Notes under the pieces: generated by a model | Databases searched by the model: none | What the model saw: the letters and a program-made list of their open reading frames with translations, nothing else | Told to the model about the DNA's origin: nothing | Source of the DNA: Tanypteryx hageni | Lineage: Eukaryota > Arthropoda > Insecta > Odonata > Petaluridae | Assembly (NCBI GenBank): GCA_028673005.1 | Contig: CM054116.1 | Location: 130,363,547-130,427,546 of the forward strand | Reading direction: 5' to 3' | DNA length: 64,000 nucleotides | Made by a program: the position numbers and the translations under genes | Shown: positions 1 through 12,634 of the stretch, in pieces | Numbering within the stretch: position 1 is the stretch's first letter | Layout of the letters: every line of letters starts with the position of its first letter

Positions 1-522
1 GTTGCATGACGATAGAGGGGTGTAGGAAGCTAGACGGCGAAAGCGTTTAGGCCCTAGGGCGGCGCACAGACGACAGACGGCATTGCGAAAACCAATTTTT
101 TTGAATCGGGAGCACCTGAACAATGTACATCCATCAAAATCTCAATGTTGATTTTTTTCACGAACACGATGCTTTCTTTATATAATACGTTTATGAGATA
201 TTAAAATTTATTAGTGGAATTCGACCAAGAAAATGACTTCAATTTCAGTTAAAAATTATGCCTATAAGAACAAGTTCGTTGAAATTTTCACGCTACAAAC
301 TCGTTGTAATTGATATTCAATTATGGATATCATTCAAGTTACCTCAGATTTAAAGTCTAATTGTGGTCCTCTGAAGTTCGCGGTGGGAACCGTAACTATT
401 TATGCGGCCTAAAATCCAATGACGTTTCGCTTCCCTTGTTCTTCTCTCTCTCTCTCTCTTAAATGTAAGAATGGACCTTATGGTCTAAATTTCGCGAATA
501 AAGACGATTATATATCTATCTA

Positions 523-553
<31 letters not shown>

Positions 554-619
554 CTATCTTTCATCAAGAATAAAGCACAGAAAATTTTTCCACATCGCTC
601 ACCGTGCAACGTAGAATTA
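1..619. other. Non-coding AT-rich DNA with TCTA microsatellite
   Basis: I recognise no gene here. A (TCTA)n/(CT)n microsatellite occupies about 511-560 and a short CT run lies near 446-460. The only open frame is a short low-complexity one through the microsatellite, so I do not call it. Confidence 0.5.
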
Positions 620-1325
620 AAAAATCTGATGTGGCCAACACATGACTTTCTCCATATCTGTTATATTTCTAAAAATTCCAAATAGGTTACATAATAATAA
701 ATATTTTAAGAAACCGAGAAATTTTTAGACTTTACAAAGAACAGAAATAAATTCAAACCATAGCCTTCTGATATTGGATATAGCCACAAAGCTCCAACAG
801 TTAAGAAAAAAAAGGAGCGTTGCGAACGATAAGACGTAGCTAAGCGTCAATTGTTAACAGTCGTCGGTAGGTGGCGTGGTGGTGGCAGCTAAAAATATAA
901 GATATATCTTAAATAATACATTATATAGGAAAATGTTTCAAACAAAGGTTGTAGAAAATTTAATTTTCTACATCCTTTATTCCAGTATATTTTTACATTT
1001 GTCAAATATTAAAGCAAATATTTCCAAATAACGCATAAGTGACAAGAGTAAACACCCACTTCTGCTTGACCGATTTAACCGAAAACTAATCAGTTCTTGC
1101 GACTTTTATAAAAATGTTAAATATAAAATTTTGCATTGACCTGATTAATAGTTTTTGAGTTAGAGCAACCACAAAAAAGCTATTACATACACACACAAAG
1201 ACAGCATCGAGAAAATGGTCAAAAAGTGTTCAGGGCATCTCAAAACGTATTTCCGTTGAAATCTTGAAGTCGATTTTTTTCATGAAAAAATTACTTTTCC
1301 CTATACTACTTATGGAGAAAGTAAA
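620..1325 (+). repeat. Left arm of a large inverted repeat
   Basis: Reading this arm on the + strand matches, with about 10-15% differences by eye, the reverse complement of 4438-5236. Shared landmarks in order are AATCTGATGTGGCC, CCAAATAGGTTA, CATAGCCTTCTGATATTGGA, the run GTAAACACCCACTT and the inner end near ATTTCCGTTGAAAT. No protein is encoded. The arms enclose about 3.1 kb. It could be a foldback element or two independent copies of one dispersed repeat in opposite orientation; the partial third copy at 1485-1625 favours a dispersed family. Confidence 0.75.
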
Positions 1326-1484
1326 AAGTAAAATAATATTTCTTAAAGAAGTTCTTAAAGAACTGATCCAAAGGATTTTAACCAAATATATTTCATCTTC
1401 ATATAAATAAATAACAAAAATATTATATTTCAACCGGGTCGACTAAACAGGGCTACCACAATATCAAGGTTAGAATTTTTCTGT

Positions 1485-1625
1485 AGCTAGTATCGAGAAA
1501 ATGGTCAAAACGTGTTCAGCGGACCTCAAAACGTGTATTTCCGTTGAAATCTCGAAGTCGATTTTTTCATGAAAACAATACTTCTATACTATGTAAGTGG
1601 AGAAAATAAAAAGCAAATTTTGCAA
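1485..1625 (+). repeat. Partial extra copy of inverted-repeat inner end
   Basis: The segment from TCGAGAAAATGGTCAAAACG through TTCATGAAAACAATACTT repeats the inner end of the arm at about 1206-1325 in the same orientation. It shows that the terminal part of this repeat exists as a separate copy. Confidence 0.65.
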
Positions 1626-1689
1626 ATTACACTGTAATTTTAAAAAATATTTCGGCCAAAGTAAAAATAACAGAATTAATTGTATGAAT

Positions 1690-4437
1690 TAGTTCTCTCA
1701 TGAACGAGGTGGAATTCATTGGAGACCGATTTTGCTACGCATAGAATCATGTATAAGAGATACAGAGATATAAGAGTCGCAACACGGCAAACCGTGCGGA
1801 AATCGCCCGTCTACAAGGAAACGCCAATCTGCAGAGACGGTCGTCTCACGCAAGTACCAAACTCGGAGACAAATTGCGAACGTGTTTTCATCCCTGCAAT
1901 CGGCCTTCGACGGTCGAATGACGGGCGGAAGTAAAATTCTAAACATTTCAATTACCACGACACACCCGTAGTGCAACATCACCCACCCCAATCCGTATCC
2001 CTCTCCACCATCCCTTTTCTCTCTCTATCCCTCTACCTCTCGGAACGCGAGAGGGAATCTTTATTCCGAGAACATTCCTCCGTTTAGAGACGCGACCGCA
2101 CTCCCGCGACTCCGAAACCTTTTGAGCTGCACTACACACGCGCTATCCCTCTTTCTCTCTCTCTCTCTACATCTCTCTCTCTCTCTACATCTCTCTACAT
2201 CTCTCCCTCTCTACATCTCTCTCTCCTTCTCTCTCTCTCCCTTCCCCTCTCCAACTCCTCTCCTTAGCCTCCTCACTCCTATTGTATAGCCTCCACTAAA
2301 CTCCACCCCTTCCCAACTTCCTTCCTCCCCTCCGCCTATCTCCATCGCCTAACCCCCTCTCCCTCCCTCCCCCTTCTCTCTCTCCTCGCCTCTCCACCCT
2401 CCACCTCCCTCATCCCCTCTACGTCCCCGCACAGCACCCACTTCACGACTCCCGCTTTAAAGTTTAGCCCAACGGCAAGGACCAAACATTTACTCTGTGT
2501 GAGCCCAAACGCTCGCATGAGAGCGCTAGTGCCGCTTAAGATCTCCGCCATTCGTGAGCGCCATGACAATCGGGAAAGGAGAGGGGTGAAAGAGAGAGAG
2601 AACCAACGAATCACTTGAAATTGAGCTTTCGGGTGGGATGAACGGAGTTTAAGCCCCCGCGAGGGAGAGACGAATGGGAGGAGGGAGGAAGGTAGGGTGA
2701 AAGAGAGAGAGGAATGAGAAGAGGGAGGGAGAAATGGAGAGACGAATTGGAGGAGGGAGGAAGGGAGAGAGGAATGAGATAGAGGAGAGGAAAGATATTG
2801 CGGAAGTTTAGTGGGGTGTAGCAGTGGTTGTAGTATGATTGGAATAAATGAGGGAGGGGCGAGGGAAGAAGAGAGGAAAGAGAGAGAGAATGGGGCGAAA
2901 GAGAAAGCAAAGGGAGAGACGGGAAAAAGAGGGAGCGAAAGAAAAATAGGGGGAAAGGTGAGTGGAAACAGGCAAATAAAAAAGAGTGCGGATTTAGACG
3001 AATACGGAGGAAGAGGGAATCGGGCGATTACGAGAACGAAAAGAGAGGAAGAGATCGGAAGAAGGGATGGAGAGAGGGGAAGAGAAAGAGGAAAGGGAAG
3101 AAGTTGGAGAAGTGCGGGCGGGTGGAAGGCCCGCCGAGTTTCAATTTGGGTTTCATTACTTGGAAACGTTTGATTCCCTCTAGAGGCGCAAGTAAGCGTG
3201 TTTGCAAAACGATGGGGTTTTATTGAGGGCTACGTAGGAAAGGGCGGAGGATAGGACGAGATAAAAAGATTATCTCTCGCTCCCTTATTACCACTCGTCT
3301 TCTGCCGCAGTACTTCTGCTACTGTTCCTTACTTCTATAAATGCTTCGGACGATATCTCTTTTCATGGTCATTTATCTCGCGGCTGAATGCGCCGAAAGA
3401 TGCACGCGTCCCTGGAACTTGTCTTCGATCTTGGCGAATATCTCACGTCCCGAGCCGCTTAATCTTACGCGACCTTCCTCCCTCCACACCCTCTCTCCCC
3501 CACCCCCTCTCTATCCCTCCCTTACTCTCTGCATCTCTCCCACTTCCTTTTCCTCTCTCTCTCCCTCTTTTTTCTCCCCCTCTCTCTTACTCTCTCCCTC
3601 CCGTTCTCTCTGCATCTCTCCAGCTTCCTTTCCCTCTCTCTCTCTCTCCCTCTTTTCCCTCCCCCTCCCTGCTTCCTCTCCACATCTCTCCCGCCCTTCC
3701 TCTCTGCATCTCTCCCGCTTTAATTCCCTCTCTCTCTTCCTCTTTTCCCTCCCCCTCTCTCTCTCTTCCTCCCTTCCTCTCCACATCTCTCCCGCTTCCT
3801 TTTTCTCTCACCCCTACCCCCTCCCTCGCTCCCTTCCTCTCTGCATCTCTCCCGCTTCCTTTTCCTCTCTCTCTCTCTCCCTCTTTTCCCACCCCCCTCT
3901 CTCTCCCCCTTCCTTAATCCGCCGTTATCTCTTCCCTCATACTCTCCCTACTCGTATCGCTTTCCTACTTATCTTTTCCCCCTTCCTTCACCTAGCCTAG
4001 ATTCACTTAGACCCGAGGGCCTTTGTTTATCAAGGTCATCAATCTCCGGAAATCCAGCGCGGGATTCACTCATTTAACTATTCGCGCAGCTTCGAGCGCT
4101 TCATTGAGTCCGAAGCTGCTCTAATAACGCGGCGTAACGACGACGAGCGTTGAGAGAGAGAGAGAGATTAAACGAAACGATACTTTGTTTGCGCCCGCCG
4201 CCTGCGCCTATATAATTCGACGAATCGCCTACTTGCGCGGATATAAATGGCAAATTGCCGAAAGGGAGCGTCGAACTCGGGATACGGTATAACGCGGGAT
4301 TTACATGTTAATGAGTGAAAACTTTTTTTATTGAAAGATGTTAATACTTCCACCGACACAATGGGGCTGGGGAAAGCGAGAAGGAATTTCGCATTGTTTA
4401 ATTAACATCTAACAATCTTTCCGTGAACCAATTGCCG
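1690..4437. other. GC-rich polypurine/polypyrimidine block
   Basis: This stretch is clearly richer in GC and CpG than its surroundings and consists of alternating strand-biased tracts: (CT)n around 2147-2260, CT-rich to 2410, GA-rich 2570-3130, and a CT-rich minisatellite at 3478-3915. Long open frames across it (for example 3341-4000) are low-complexity Ser/Leu/Pro or Arg/Glu runs with no domain and are not called as genes. A CpG-rich regulatory region is possible but nothing in the sequence proves it. Confidence 0.5.
3478..3915. repeat. CT-rich minisatellite, ~60-80 bp units
   Basis: The motif CTCTGCATCTCTCC or CTCCACATCTCTCC recurs near 3526, 3608, 3677, 3702, 3778 and 3838. Copies are separated by CTTCCTTTTCCTCTC-type filler, giving irregular spacing of about 25-80 bp. 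It is an imperfect tandem repeat on a pure pyrimidine background. Confidence 0.7.
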
Positions 4438-5236
4438 TTTTATTACTTTCATAATATGTAGTATAGGGAAAAGTATTGTTTTCATGAAAAAAATCGACTT
4501 TGAGATTTCAACGGAAATACACGTTTTGAAGCCCCTTGAACACGTTTTGACCATTTTATCGATGATGCGCGTGTGTGCGTGAGCGCGTGTATGCGTGAGC
4601 GCGTGTGGGCGTGAGCGCGTGTGCGCGTATTCGCGTATTCGCGTGTGTGCGTGCGCGTGTGTGCGTGCGTGTGTGTGTGATAGCTTTTTGTGGGTTCTCT
4701 AACTCAAAGACTATTACTCTGGTCAACGCGAAATTCTATATTTATCGTTTTTATGAAAGTGACAAGAATTGATTAGTTTTTGGTATATATCGGTCAACCG
4801 AAAGTGGGTGTTTACTCTTGTCACATCCGTTATTTTGACATGTTTGCTTTAATATTTAATAAATGTAAAAATGTACTAGAATAAAAGTTGTAGGAAATTT
4901 AAATTTATACAACCTTTGTTTGAAACATTTTCCCATATAATGTATTCTTTAAGAGATATCTTATACTTTTAGCTGCCACCACAACTACCGACGACTATTT
5001 TTAACAATTGACGCTTAGTTACCTCTTAGTAACGCTCCTTTTTCTTTCCTTAATTGTTGGAGCTTTGTGATTATATCCAATATCAGAAGGCTATGGTTTG
5101 AGTTTATTTCTGTTCTTTGTGGTATAAAATTTTCTCGGTTTCTTTAAATATTTATTATTATCTAACCTATTTGGAATTTTTAGGAAAATTACACGTATGG
5201 AAAAAGTCATTTGGTGGCCACATCAGATTTTTTTTC
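4438..5236 (-). repeat. Right arm of the large inverted repeat
   Basis: Reverse complement of the arm at 620-1325. It is longer mainly because of an alternating purine-pyrimidine GT/GC tract at about 4563-4680, where the left arm has only a short CA run near 1188-1198. The outer boundary is near GGCCACATCAGA at 5216-5228. No coding content is seen. Confidence 0.75.
4563..4680. repeat. Alternating GT/GC tract
   Basis: About 118 bp of nearly uninterrupted GTGTGCGTGAGCGCGT-type alternating purine-pyrimidine sequence, the kind that can adopt Z-DNA. It is an expansion within the right arm of the inverted repeat. Confidence 0.8.
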
Positions 5237-8200
5237 ATAAAATGCCCCAAAATAATTTTTATAAACCTTGTGCACAGGTTATGCATTCTGATTCGTTCTT
5301 TAAAAGCTTTCATTAATAGATTTTAGAAAATTGGAGTTCGGCCCTGTCTCACCCTGGAAAATCTATTTTGAGAAGTTTCCGCCAAGATGTCGGAGAGGAA
5401 GAAATCAAGGAGCGGATAAAAGAATCGAAATTCAGTTATTTCGGTGAAAATATTTTATTTTGTGATAAGAATGAAAAGCATTATATCTTGTTTTACTCGT
5501 GTCTCTCAAATGCAGGTACTTCGCGGAAAAAACGCAAAAATATGTTCTTAATTTGCTCTCTTTGGCTTGATTTGCATAATGAATCGTTCCACGGTAGCAG
5601 CTTTGAATAAAACAATTATTTTTTAAACTCCACTTTATCACTATTTAATAAGAAGGCATTCCCTTTGCTCCCCGGTGAAATAGGATCACCTCCCGCCCTA
5701 TGAGAGCAAATACTCCGCTGCTAACCGAGCAGTATCCTCGCTGAGAGGGTGGGGAAATGGAAGGGAGACAAGGAGGGGAGATGGGAGAGAGGAGATAGGA
5801 GGGAGAGATTGTAGGGAGAGGAGAGGTGAGAGGGAATGGAGAGAGGAGGTCTGATGAGAAAAAGATGAGAGGGAGAGAGGGGATGATGAGAGGGAGATGA
5901 GAGGGAGAGAAGAGGGAAAATTGGGGACAGAGAAGGTGTTTACGTGAACACAAAGGGCGCCAAACGTTGACGTGTGTAAAGCGACGAAGTCACAATGGAA
6001 TCACGGCTGAGAACTCCCATCTCTCCCCGTCTCATCCCCGCTCTATATGTGCGTCTCTCTCAACACCGGCTCAAGCAAAAGTAAAATGCTGCCAGATGCA
6101 ACAAAAGCTCCATATTACCCGCTCCTCACGAATAATACGGATTACGCTCGTGTCATCCGTGGGCTCAAACAAATGTAGACGATGGAATATTCACAGGCTG
6201 ATGTAGGCATGGCGATACTCCTCGGATATAACGGGGCTTATGATGGCGACTCGCGAATGCGGGCGTGAAATCGCCTCTGAGGACAAAAGTCTAAAGTTGG
6301 AAACTCATATTTTAAACGCCGATAGAATTTAAAGTTTTTCGTTTGTTTTTTCTCTTTCTGGCTGAATGCATACGAATATCTTAACTTGTGTTTAGAAGTT
6401 TAAATCGTTTCATTGTTCGAGGGTGCTTAAGCGTTCTCGCGACCAATAATACCCTTTGCTTGAGACGGTGAGAACAGAACTTGAGTCGGTGCAGACACTT
6501 CACAAAGAGATTTATGGAATGGAGCGTGATTTCGCGATTGTTTGAAGCCATTGTGACTTTAAGCGCTCACTCAGTTGCAATTAATACTAACTCTTTGCGA
6601 TTAATACTTGCTTTATGCAAAAGGAGGCGCATTTTTCGATTCAATGTAGTTTGTATATAATGTACATGTGACATTCATTAAGATAATAATGTAGCATAGT
6701 GCTGTTTAATGCTTTTAATTGATAACTACGAGCTGTTGGAAAATGCGTCATTATTGTGCATGTATATGAAAACTATATAAGAAGTATATATTGTAAAATT
6801 CGATTTAAACGTTGCTCGCAAAACACTTAACTGACTACATGCATTTTATGTGGGTTTAAATTTATGTGGTCAGCATTAATTTCTGCGCACGAAATCATGA
6901 ATTCGGACTTTAAATTCAATGGAAACTTAGATAAGGTTCCGAAACTCTACTTTACATTAGGTTCTTCTTCTCACTAAAATTATAGAAATGATTCCATTGG
7001 AATATACTCAAAAAATATTTTTTATCTGAAAATACGCGTGTCGTTCCCGCTATCAACAATGCGAAATTTAATACAAACCATATGCTCGTTGATAATTTCT
7101 TTATTCAGGAGCAATTATTTGGCACCTCAAAATTAACTAAAATAATTACGCGTACATGTTTGTTTAGAAAAGAGTATTTAATGAAAAACAATCGTCCTTT
7201 TATTTCAATTTTTATTTTTTGAGACTTATTAAAAGAAAACATATTATGTCATTGGAATATATATTTTTGGCAATATCATATTCAATAGATATAATGGCCA
7301 TACCAGAATCTATCTTGGCTCGTTCATTACTGTAAGTAATCTTTGATTGATTATAATTTTATGATCAAACGATACCAAAATGTGGCCTATTCTCTGATCG
7401 CCGCGGCCACCAAAGAGCTCTCAAAAAACTTCTAATTTTTTCTTTCAAAACAAATTGGTGTACCTATTTGATTTGTCGACGGCATAAACATACATTTGGG
7501 TATTTTTGGCGTTTTTGGTCCAAGTTTCGAGTTTCTACGATGATTATAAGTAATTTTAAAATGCAAGAAAAATACGATGCACTCATTCACATGTTTTTGT
7601 AAAGGGAAAACATGAAATTTCCATTATCGAACTTGGAACCTTGGAATTGGATGCAAACCTCCCCTGGATAAAAGGGAATTCCATGCTTAATTTTGTTGCA
7701 CTGTCTCGCGCGGTGTCCGAATGCATAGCGCACAAACAGACACTTCTTTATACGAGATCTGCTCACATTACGAAAATACTATTAATTTCCTTACATTTGC
7801 ACACAGAAGTTTGTAAGCCGAAGGAAATGGGTTATTTACCACAAATAAATTAACATAAACATAAAGATCACAATGACTTAACTGAAATGTGGTATATTTT
7901 AAATAATTTTCGATTGTTTGACTAGTTACAGCTGATTAGAAATTAAATGTGTAATTCAAAAATTTATTATTTCCCTGATATCACTTCTGATTTATAGTTT
8001 TGAAGTATTTATTCATAAAAATTGTGTTAATACGTTTACTAATGCACCGACAGTTTTATGATGTGTGTTCGCTCAAATTAAATCGTTTAGTTTCAAATAA
8101 TCCATCGCACGAAAAGCGCCTATTTATGACACACTCTACACTTTATTAACATGTTTTGTGGTATAGTTATAATCACGCCCGGAGTAAATAGATAAACGGT

Positions 8201-11200
8201 TAGGAGCAGCAGGAAGCTCTCCCTTTTTATCCTGCCTCCCGTGCCCTTTGCGCAAGCTGTTCGTGGCTTGGGGCGGGTCCTGAACGCGCCCCTTCTACTG
8301 TACATACATCAAGTTCGAGCACATCGATTTGTGATAGATTGGTAAAAAAACTGCAAGTGCATAGTAAATATTCATTGTGACGACCCCTTACGAAGCTACG
8401 CCCTTGGCACGGGCCCCGGTCTCGTTAAAGCACTGAATTTATTTATATTTATGATCCACCCTAATGTACTGAATATACATACTTCCTCTAACGTTGACTG
8501 AAATTTTCTTATGTTCATGACTCATGGTGAAATAAACTATTTTTCATACAGATAAAAAAATTGAGTTTTTTTATGCATGAGTAAATTCCACGAAGTGGAG
8601 CCTGAATTTAATAATGCTTTTTGTTATAACTATCGTTTCAAATTCAAGTATATCTCTTCAAGTAGACTCTGCTCCTCTTCTGATGATACTGGGTTCACAA
8701 ATCTCTACTTGATTTTTGACATAATTTAATTACTCTCTCTCTCTCTCTTTGCACCTAGTTCTTTGAATAGGCGTATATCTTTAATTCGCTGAAAAGTATT
8801 TTCTTTATTCTAAATACCGTCAAATAAAAACTGTGAGTATTCCACAAGTGCTCGTTTCTATCTCTAAATGACTCACTGCGCTGTGCAAATATATTTTAAT
8901 CCGCGAAACAGCAGCAAATGAGTTTTATGTACTCGAGACGAATTTGATTTCATTTTTACTTTCCCAAATACGTACTGCTATATAGAGAAAGTCCTGTAAT
9001 CGCGAAAAAATCGAGTATGAGATTCTTATTCATACAGGTACACGTTATAGGTGTCCCTGAGTCGTTAGAATGATTTTCGCTACGCTGTCTGCATGTGCAC
9101 GGCTATAACTCCTAAACGGCTAAACAAAATCAAACGGTATCATGTATTTATTCATATTATCCGAAATATGCGCTCAGAAAATATTTACGATATAGCGAAA
9201 CAATAAACGTTACTTATTCTTGACGATTTTTACTTCCATCCAAAGGAAGCATTAGCACTCGTGTGAAAACGAGCGAAAAGAAACCCATTCTCGTCGGACT
9301 GAAATTCTTCTCGATTACCATTATCACCGTCTTTCTTGTATTGTTCGGTGGACATAAGTTGAAGTTACCCATCATGATTTCCATCACAGGGTCAATTACT
9401 GCAGCTTTTATTGCATCATCTCCCTCTCTCCTAATAACACTTTTACCTGCTCGATTTGAGCAGATTTTGTTCGAGAGCACACACCCAGTGAGACCTCGTC
9501 TTTTGCACAAAATTATACATCATCTATCTTTTGACGGTTTGAAATCAAATCTTCAGCTCATCATCTATCTTATTTATCCTCGGAGAAAACTGAAATGTGA
9601 ATAACGAAGAGTGGTTGGTTTCAAATGTCCCTCCTACAACTCGGCTATAATCACTCCACATATTCAAAATATAAAGAATGACCCGGCATCAAATTACAGG
9701 AAGAGAGTGGCGTGCCAAACCAATTCTTCTTGCAAATCACTTTTAGCACGGTTGTTATAGATTTTTCATCTTTCTACGGAGTCATCGAATTTATTATTTA
9801 ATTCTAATTTGACGTAAGTGTTTGGGTTTTTATGCATGCATGTATGCCTTCTGGAATTTTGCTCTATATGAAAGTTATATTTCCCAATGACCATACAATA
9901 TTTTGGTTAACCTTTATTTTTGGATATTTCGTCACTATTCCCGTAATTACTAAGGCAAATTCATTACTGCTATAGATCAATGATATAAAATTCAAGCAGC
10001 TATCAGTAACATTGAATTAGAAAAACGTATAATTGTTTTAAATAATGCTCACTGTTAAATTTCAATTACTCATTCCGCGTCAAATATTTGCATAGATATG
10101 AGACTCGATATTTGTATGTCTATTAAGTTCAAGCGGCTTATCAAAGGAATATTAGATTAAGAGAAAACTCTGTCGTGGCGTAGATAGTGAGATTTTATTA
10201 TCGAAGTGTTTCGCGGAGGAATTCCGACTTGGACCGAATAGCTCGTCGCGCCATTACATTTGAAGCGAGTCATCGCGAATTCCAGGGCGGGTATGTTCCG
10301 TGTGAAATGGAAGTGACTTCAGTATGAGTTTTAAACTAATATCCAAGTGGAAAAAGAAAATTAAACGTTTGAATGGGTATAAAAAATAATCCTACCGTAA
10401 CAAATATGCGAATGCCTCAAATTACATATAACACTAGGCCGCTGTACCTCTAGGTCTACTAAAACTGTAAAGAGGCTAAGATCAAAGTGTAAGGAACCAC
10501 TTGTCGCTCCTATTTGCTGTTATGGAGGCGTTACCCGCTAAAGTTATGAAGAAAACTTCCCAAGAGGAGGAAGGTATTCACGAGGGGAAAGGAAATCCTC
10601 CCCCCCCCCTCCTCCACTCTATATGAACCTACAGACGATTCTTCATTCTCAGTATCCCCCCTGCCGTCAAATTCTTTCATTTCGTTGTCCGACTGATTTA
10701 ATATGAGATGCTTGAAAGAGCGCATATGCTACCGTGGAAGCATTTTCAATATTTTATTTACGCTCATTGACGAATGTGAGTTATTCTCGCAATTCCAAAG
10801 AATAATAAAACAATATTAAAGGTAATAAAAAGAAGCAACCGCTTTGAGGTCATTAATTTAATTACTCAGACTGAGTCGATTTTTTATTTTCTTTATCCAT
10901 TTTCGGTACATAAATTTTGTTCGAATGTAAAACACATGCCAGCGATTCTGAACACAAGTCACATATCGCTTTGTGCGATCTCGTTTTAAGCGTATTCGTT
11001 ATAGCGCAAAGCAAACCCGCGCCTACCAGGTATTCAAAAAATAAAGGCGAAGGACAAATGAGGCGGCTTAACTCTGAAAGTATTAGAAATCCAATTTTTA
11101 CATGTCTGTGGAGTTTAGTATAATCGTTTTTGGATCCCCATTTAGGGCACACCCTTGCTGTAAAAGAAATCCTTTTGAACGGCACATCGTATTTATCGCT

Positions 11201-11287
11201 CGATCGACACTTATTTTGAAGTCATTATTCTGAAGAAAGTTAACTTTCCAAATAAAGATTTCTCGTTGATTTATTTGGGATTTTATT
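5237..11287. other. Intergenic DNA, no recognised gene
   Basis: Six kilobases in which I can support no gene. A GA-rich tract lies at about 5745-5930. A GC-rich patch at about 8215-8300 and again at 8385-8425 has no recognisable coding content. The open frames at 9214-9604 on both strands lack any motif I know. Short fragments near 9000-9150 faintly resemble the end of the 620-1325 repeat. Confidence 0.45.
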
Positions 11288-11790
11288 CATACAAAAAATA
11301 TTTACATCTACATCTACATATTACCCGGCAAGTCACCTTGACGGTGGATGGCAGGGGGTGCCGCGCACCAAGTTCCTAACTAATTATTATTCACAGTTAT
11401 CTATTGTGGTCACGGGAAAAAGGACTCCTTATACCTCTCCGTCCTACTATCTATTTCGCGAATCTTGTCCTCATTATCCCTCCGTCCGATATACGTTGGT
11501 TGTCGAATAATATCCTTCATTTCATTTACGAATATCTCCGACCTATATTTATCTAGAAGTTTAAGTCTCGCCTGTAATCTACGATCTTTCAACGATGGCC
11601 AACTCAACTCTTCAATGAGTAACGTAACGCTCTGTTTTTATCGCAATTCTTTTTCACGAATCTAGCTGCTCACCGCTGTATTTTTTCTAAATCCTTTATG
11701 AGTCCCCTCTGATATGGATCCCAAACCGCTGCTGCGTATTCCATCTGAGGTCTAACCAACGATAAATTTAATTTACATTTTTGCCTGAAT
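11288..11790 (-). mobile_element. CR1/jockey-like LINE, 3' end fragment
   Basis: On the minus strand, 11790 to about 11410 translates, with a stop and frame breaks, to the C-terminal tail typical of CR1/jockey-group reverse transcriptase polyproteins. It includes a block RPQMEYAAAVWDPYQ, then a basic AARFVKK segment and a WPSLKDRRLQARL motif. The LINE 3' end follows, finishing in a TAGATG-type simple tail (ATGTAGATGTAGATGT, plus-strand 11288-11310). The element is 5'-truncated at about 11790, so the polymerase core is absent. The clade is from memory of conserved tail motifs. An alternative is another LINE group with the same tail. Confidence 0.75.
11410..11765 (-). pseudogene. LINE reverse transcriptase C-terminal remnant
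   Basis: This is the coding part of the fragment. The upstream portion carries the RPQMEYAAAVWDPY block at about 11765-11690. The downstream portion is an open stretch of 65 codons (11607-11410) starting at WPSLKDRRLQARLKLLDKY. Between them at least one in-frame stop (after the IQR motif) and a frameshift break the frame. No catalytic residues of the polymerase or endonuclease are included. It is a dead, 5'-truncated copy. Confidence 0.7.
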
Positions 11791-12634
11791 ATGATGGTTT
11801 TTAATTACATTATATCATTTGAAAATTCTTATAATATGATATGATATTTTAAACTGTAAAGATTCGCATGTAGTATTGATGGATGTAAACCAACAAACTG
11901 TTTTTTCAGATTAACGGCATATTTTTAATAATATGACACTATAACCTTCGCGTCCATGTGACCTATCCTCATTAACATTGACCACGTTCTGCGCGAATTT
12001 ATTTCAGTGCGAAATTTTCAGGGACCTATCTGCCGCGTAAAGCGAGGTACGGCTTTACAAAAAATGGAAAAATGACTGAAAACTTCCATACTCCCTCCTT
12101 TAAACAAAGTTCAATTAGACGGTGGCCATATTGGAGAGATATATGTATAACCAGAGACGCGAAGTGAATGCATCTCGCTAACCCCTTCGTCAAGGAGGAT
12201 GAGGTCAAGTGACGGGGTCAGGTCATCCGAAGCGATTCTAAGAATATTGAGATTTATGAGTGGAAGTCGGAAGGAAGACGAGGGTCATTATGTCGTGAAG
12301 CGATGATTGAGAATAATGAGGGCCGAACAGAAAATAGACTCACTATCCTCGAGTACACGTTCATTTGCTCTACGTCCTGGGATGATAGGTTATTCGGAAT
12401 AGCGCATGTATTTCCGTTTTGAATAGAATAATGTCACTATTAAGAAGTCTTCTTTCAATCGTCTGTTCTTGAAATTATGTTATTTGAAATATTTATTTCT
12501 TAAAGACCCTTCTACGCTCTTGAGAGAAGATAATGACTGACTTAAAACTCGATTAGAAAACTAAATTAATTAAATGAATCCATAGAATTTGAGTTTCTCA
12601 AAATATGAGTATATATTTTTTTAATCGACGATTA
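11791..12634. other. Non-coding, nothing recognised
   Basis: AT-rich sequence with only short open frames lacking motifs; no repeat boundary that I can define. Confidence 0.4.

Noticed and set aside
3341..4000. 219-codon open frame on the + strand (longest simple ORF at the left end)
   Set aside because: Translates to Ser/Leu/Pro low-complexity from a pyrimidine minisatellite; no domain, and complementary frames are equally open.
9214..9604. Overlapping 98- and 113-codon open frames on opposite strands
   Set aside because: Neither has a recognisable domain; hydrophobic stretch could suggest a membrane protein but there is no other support.
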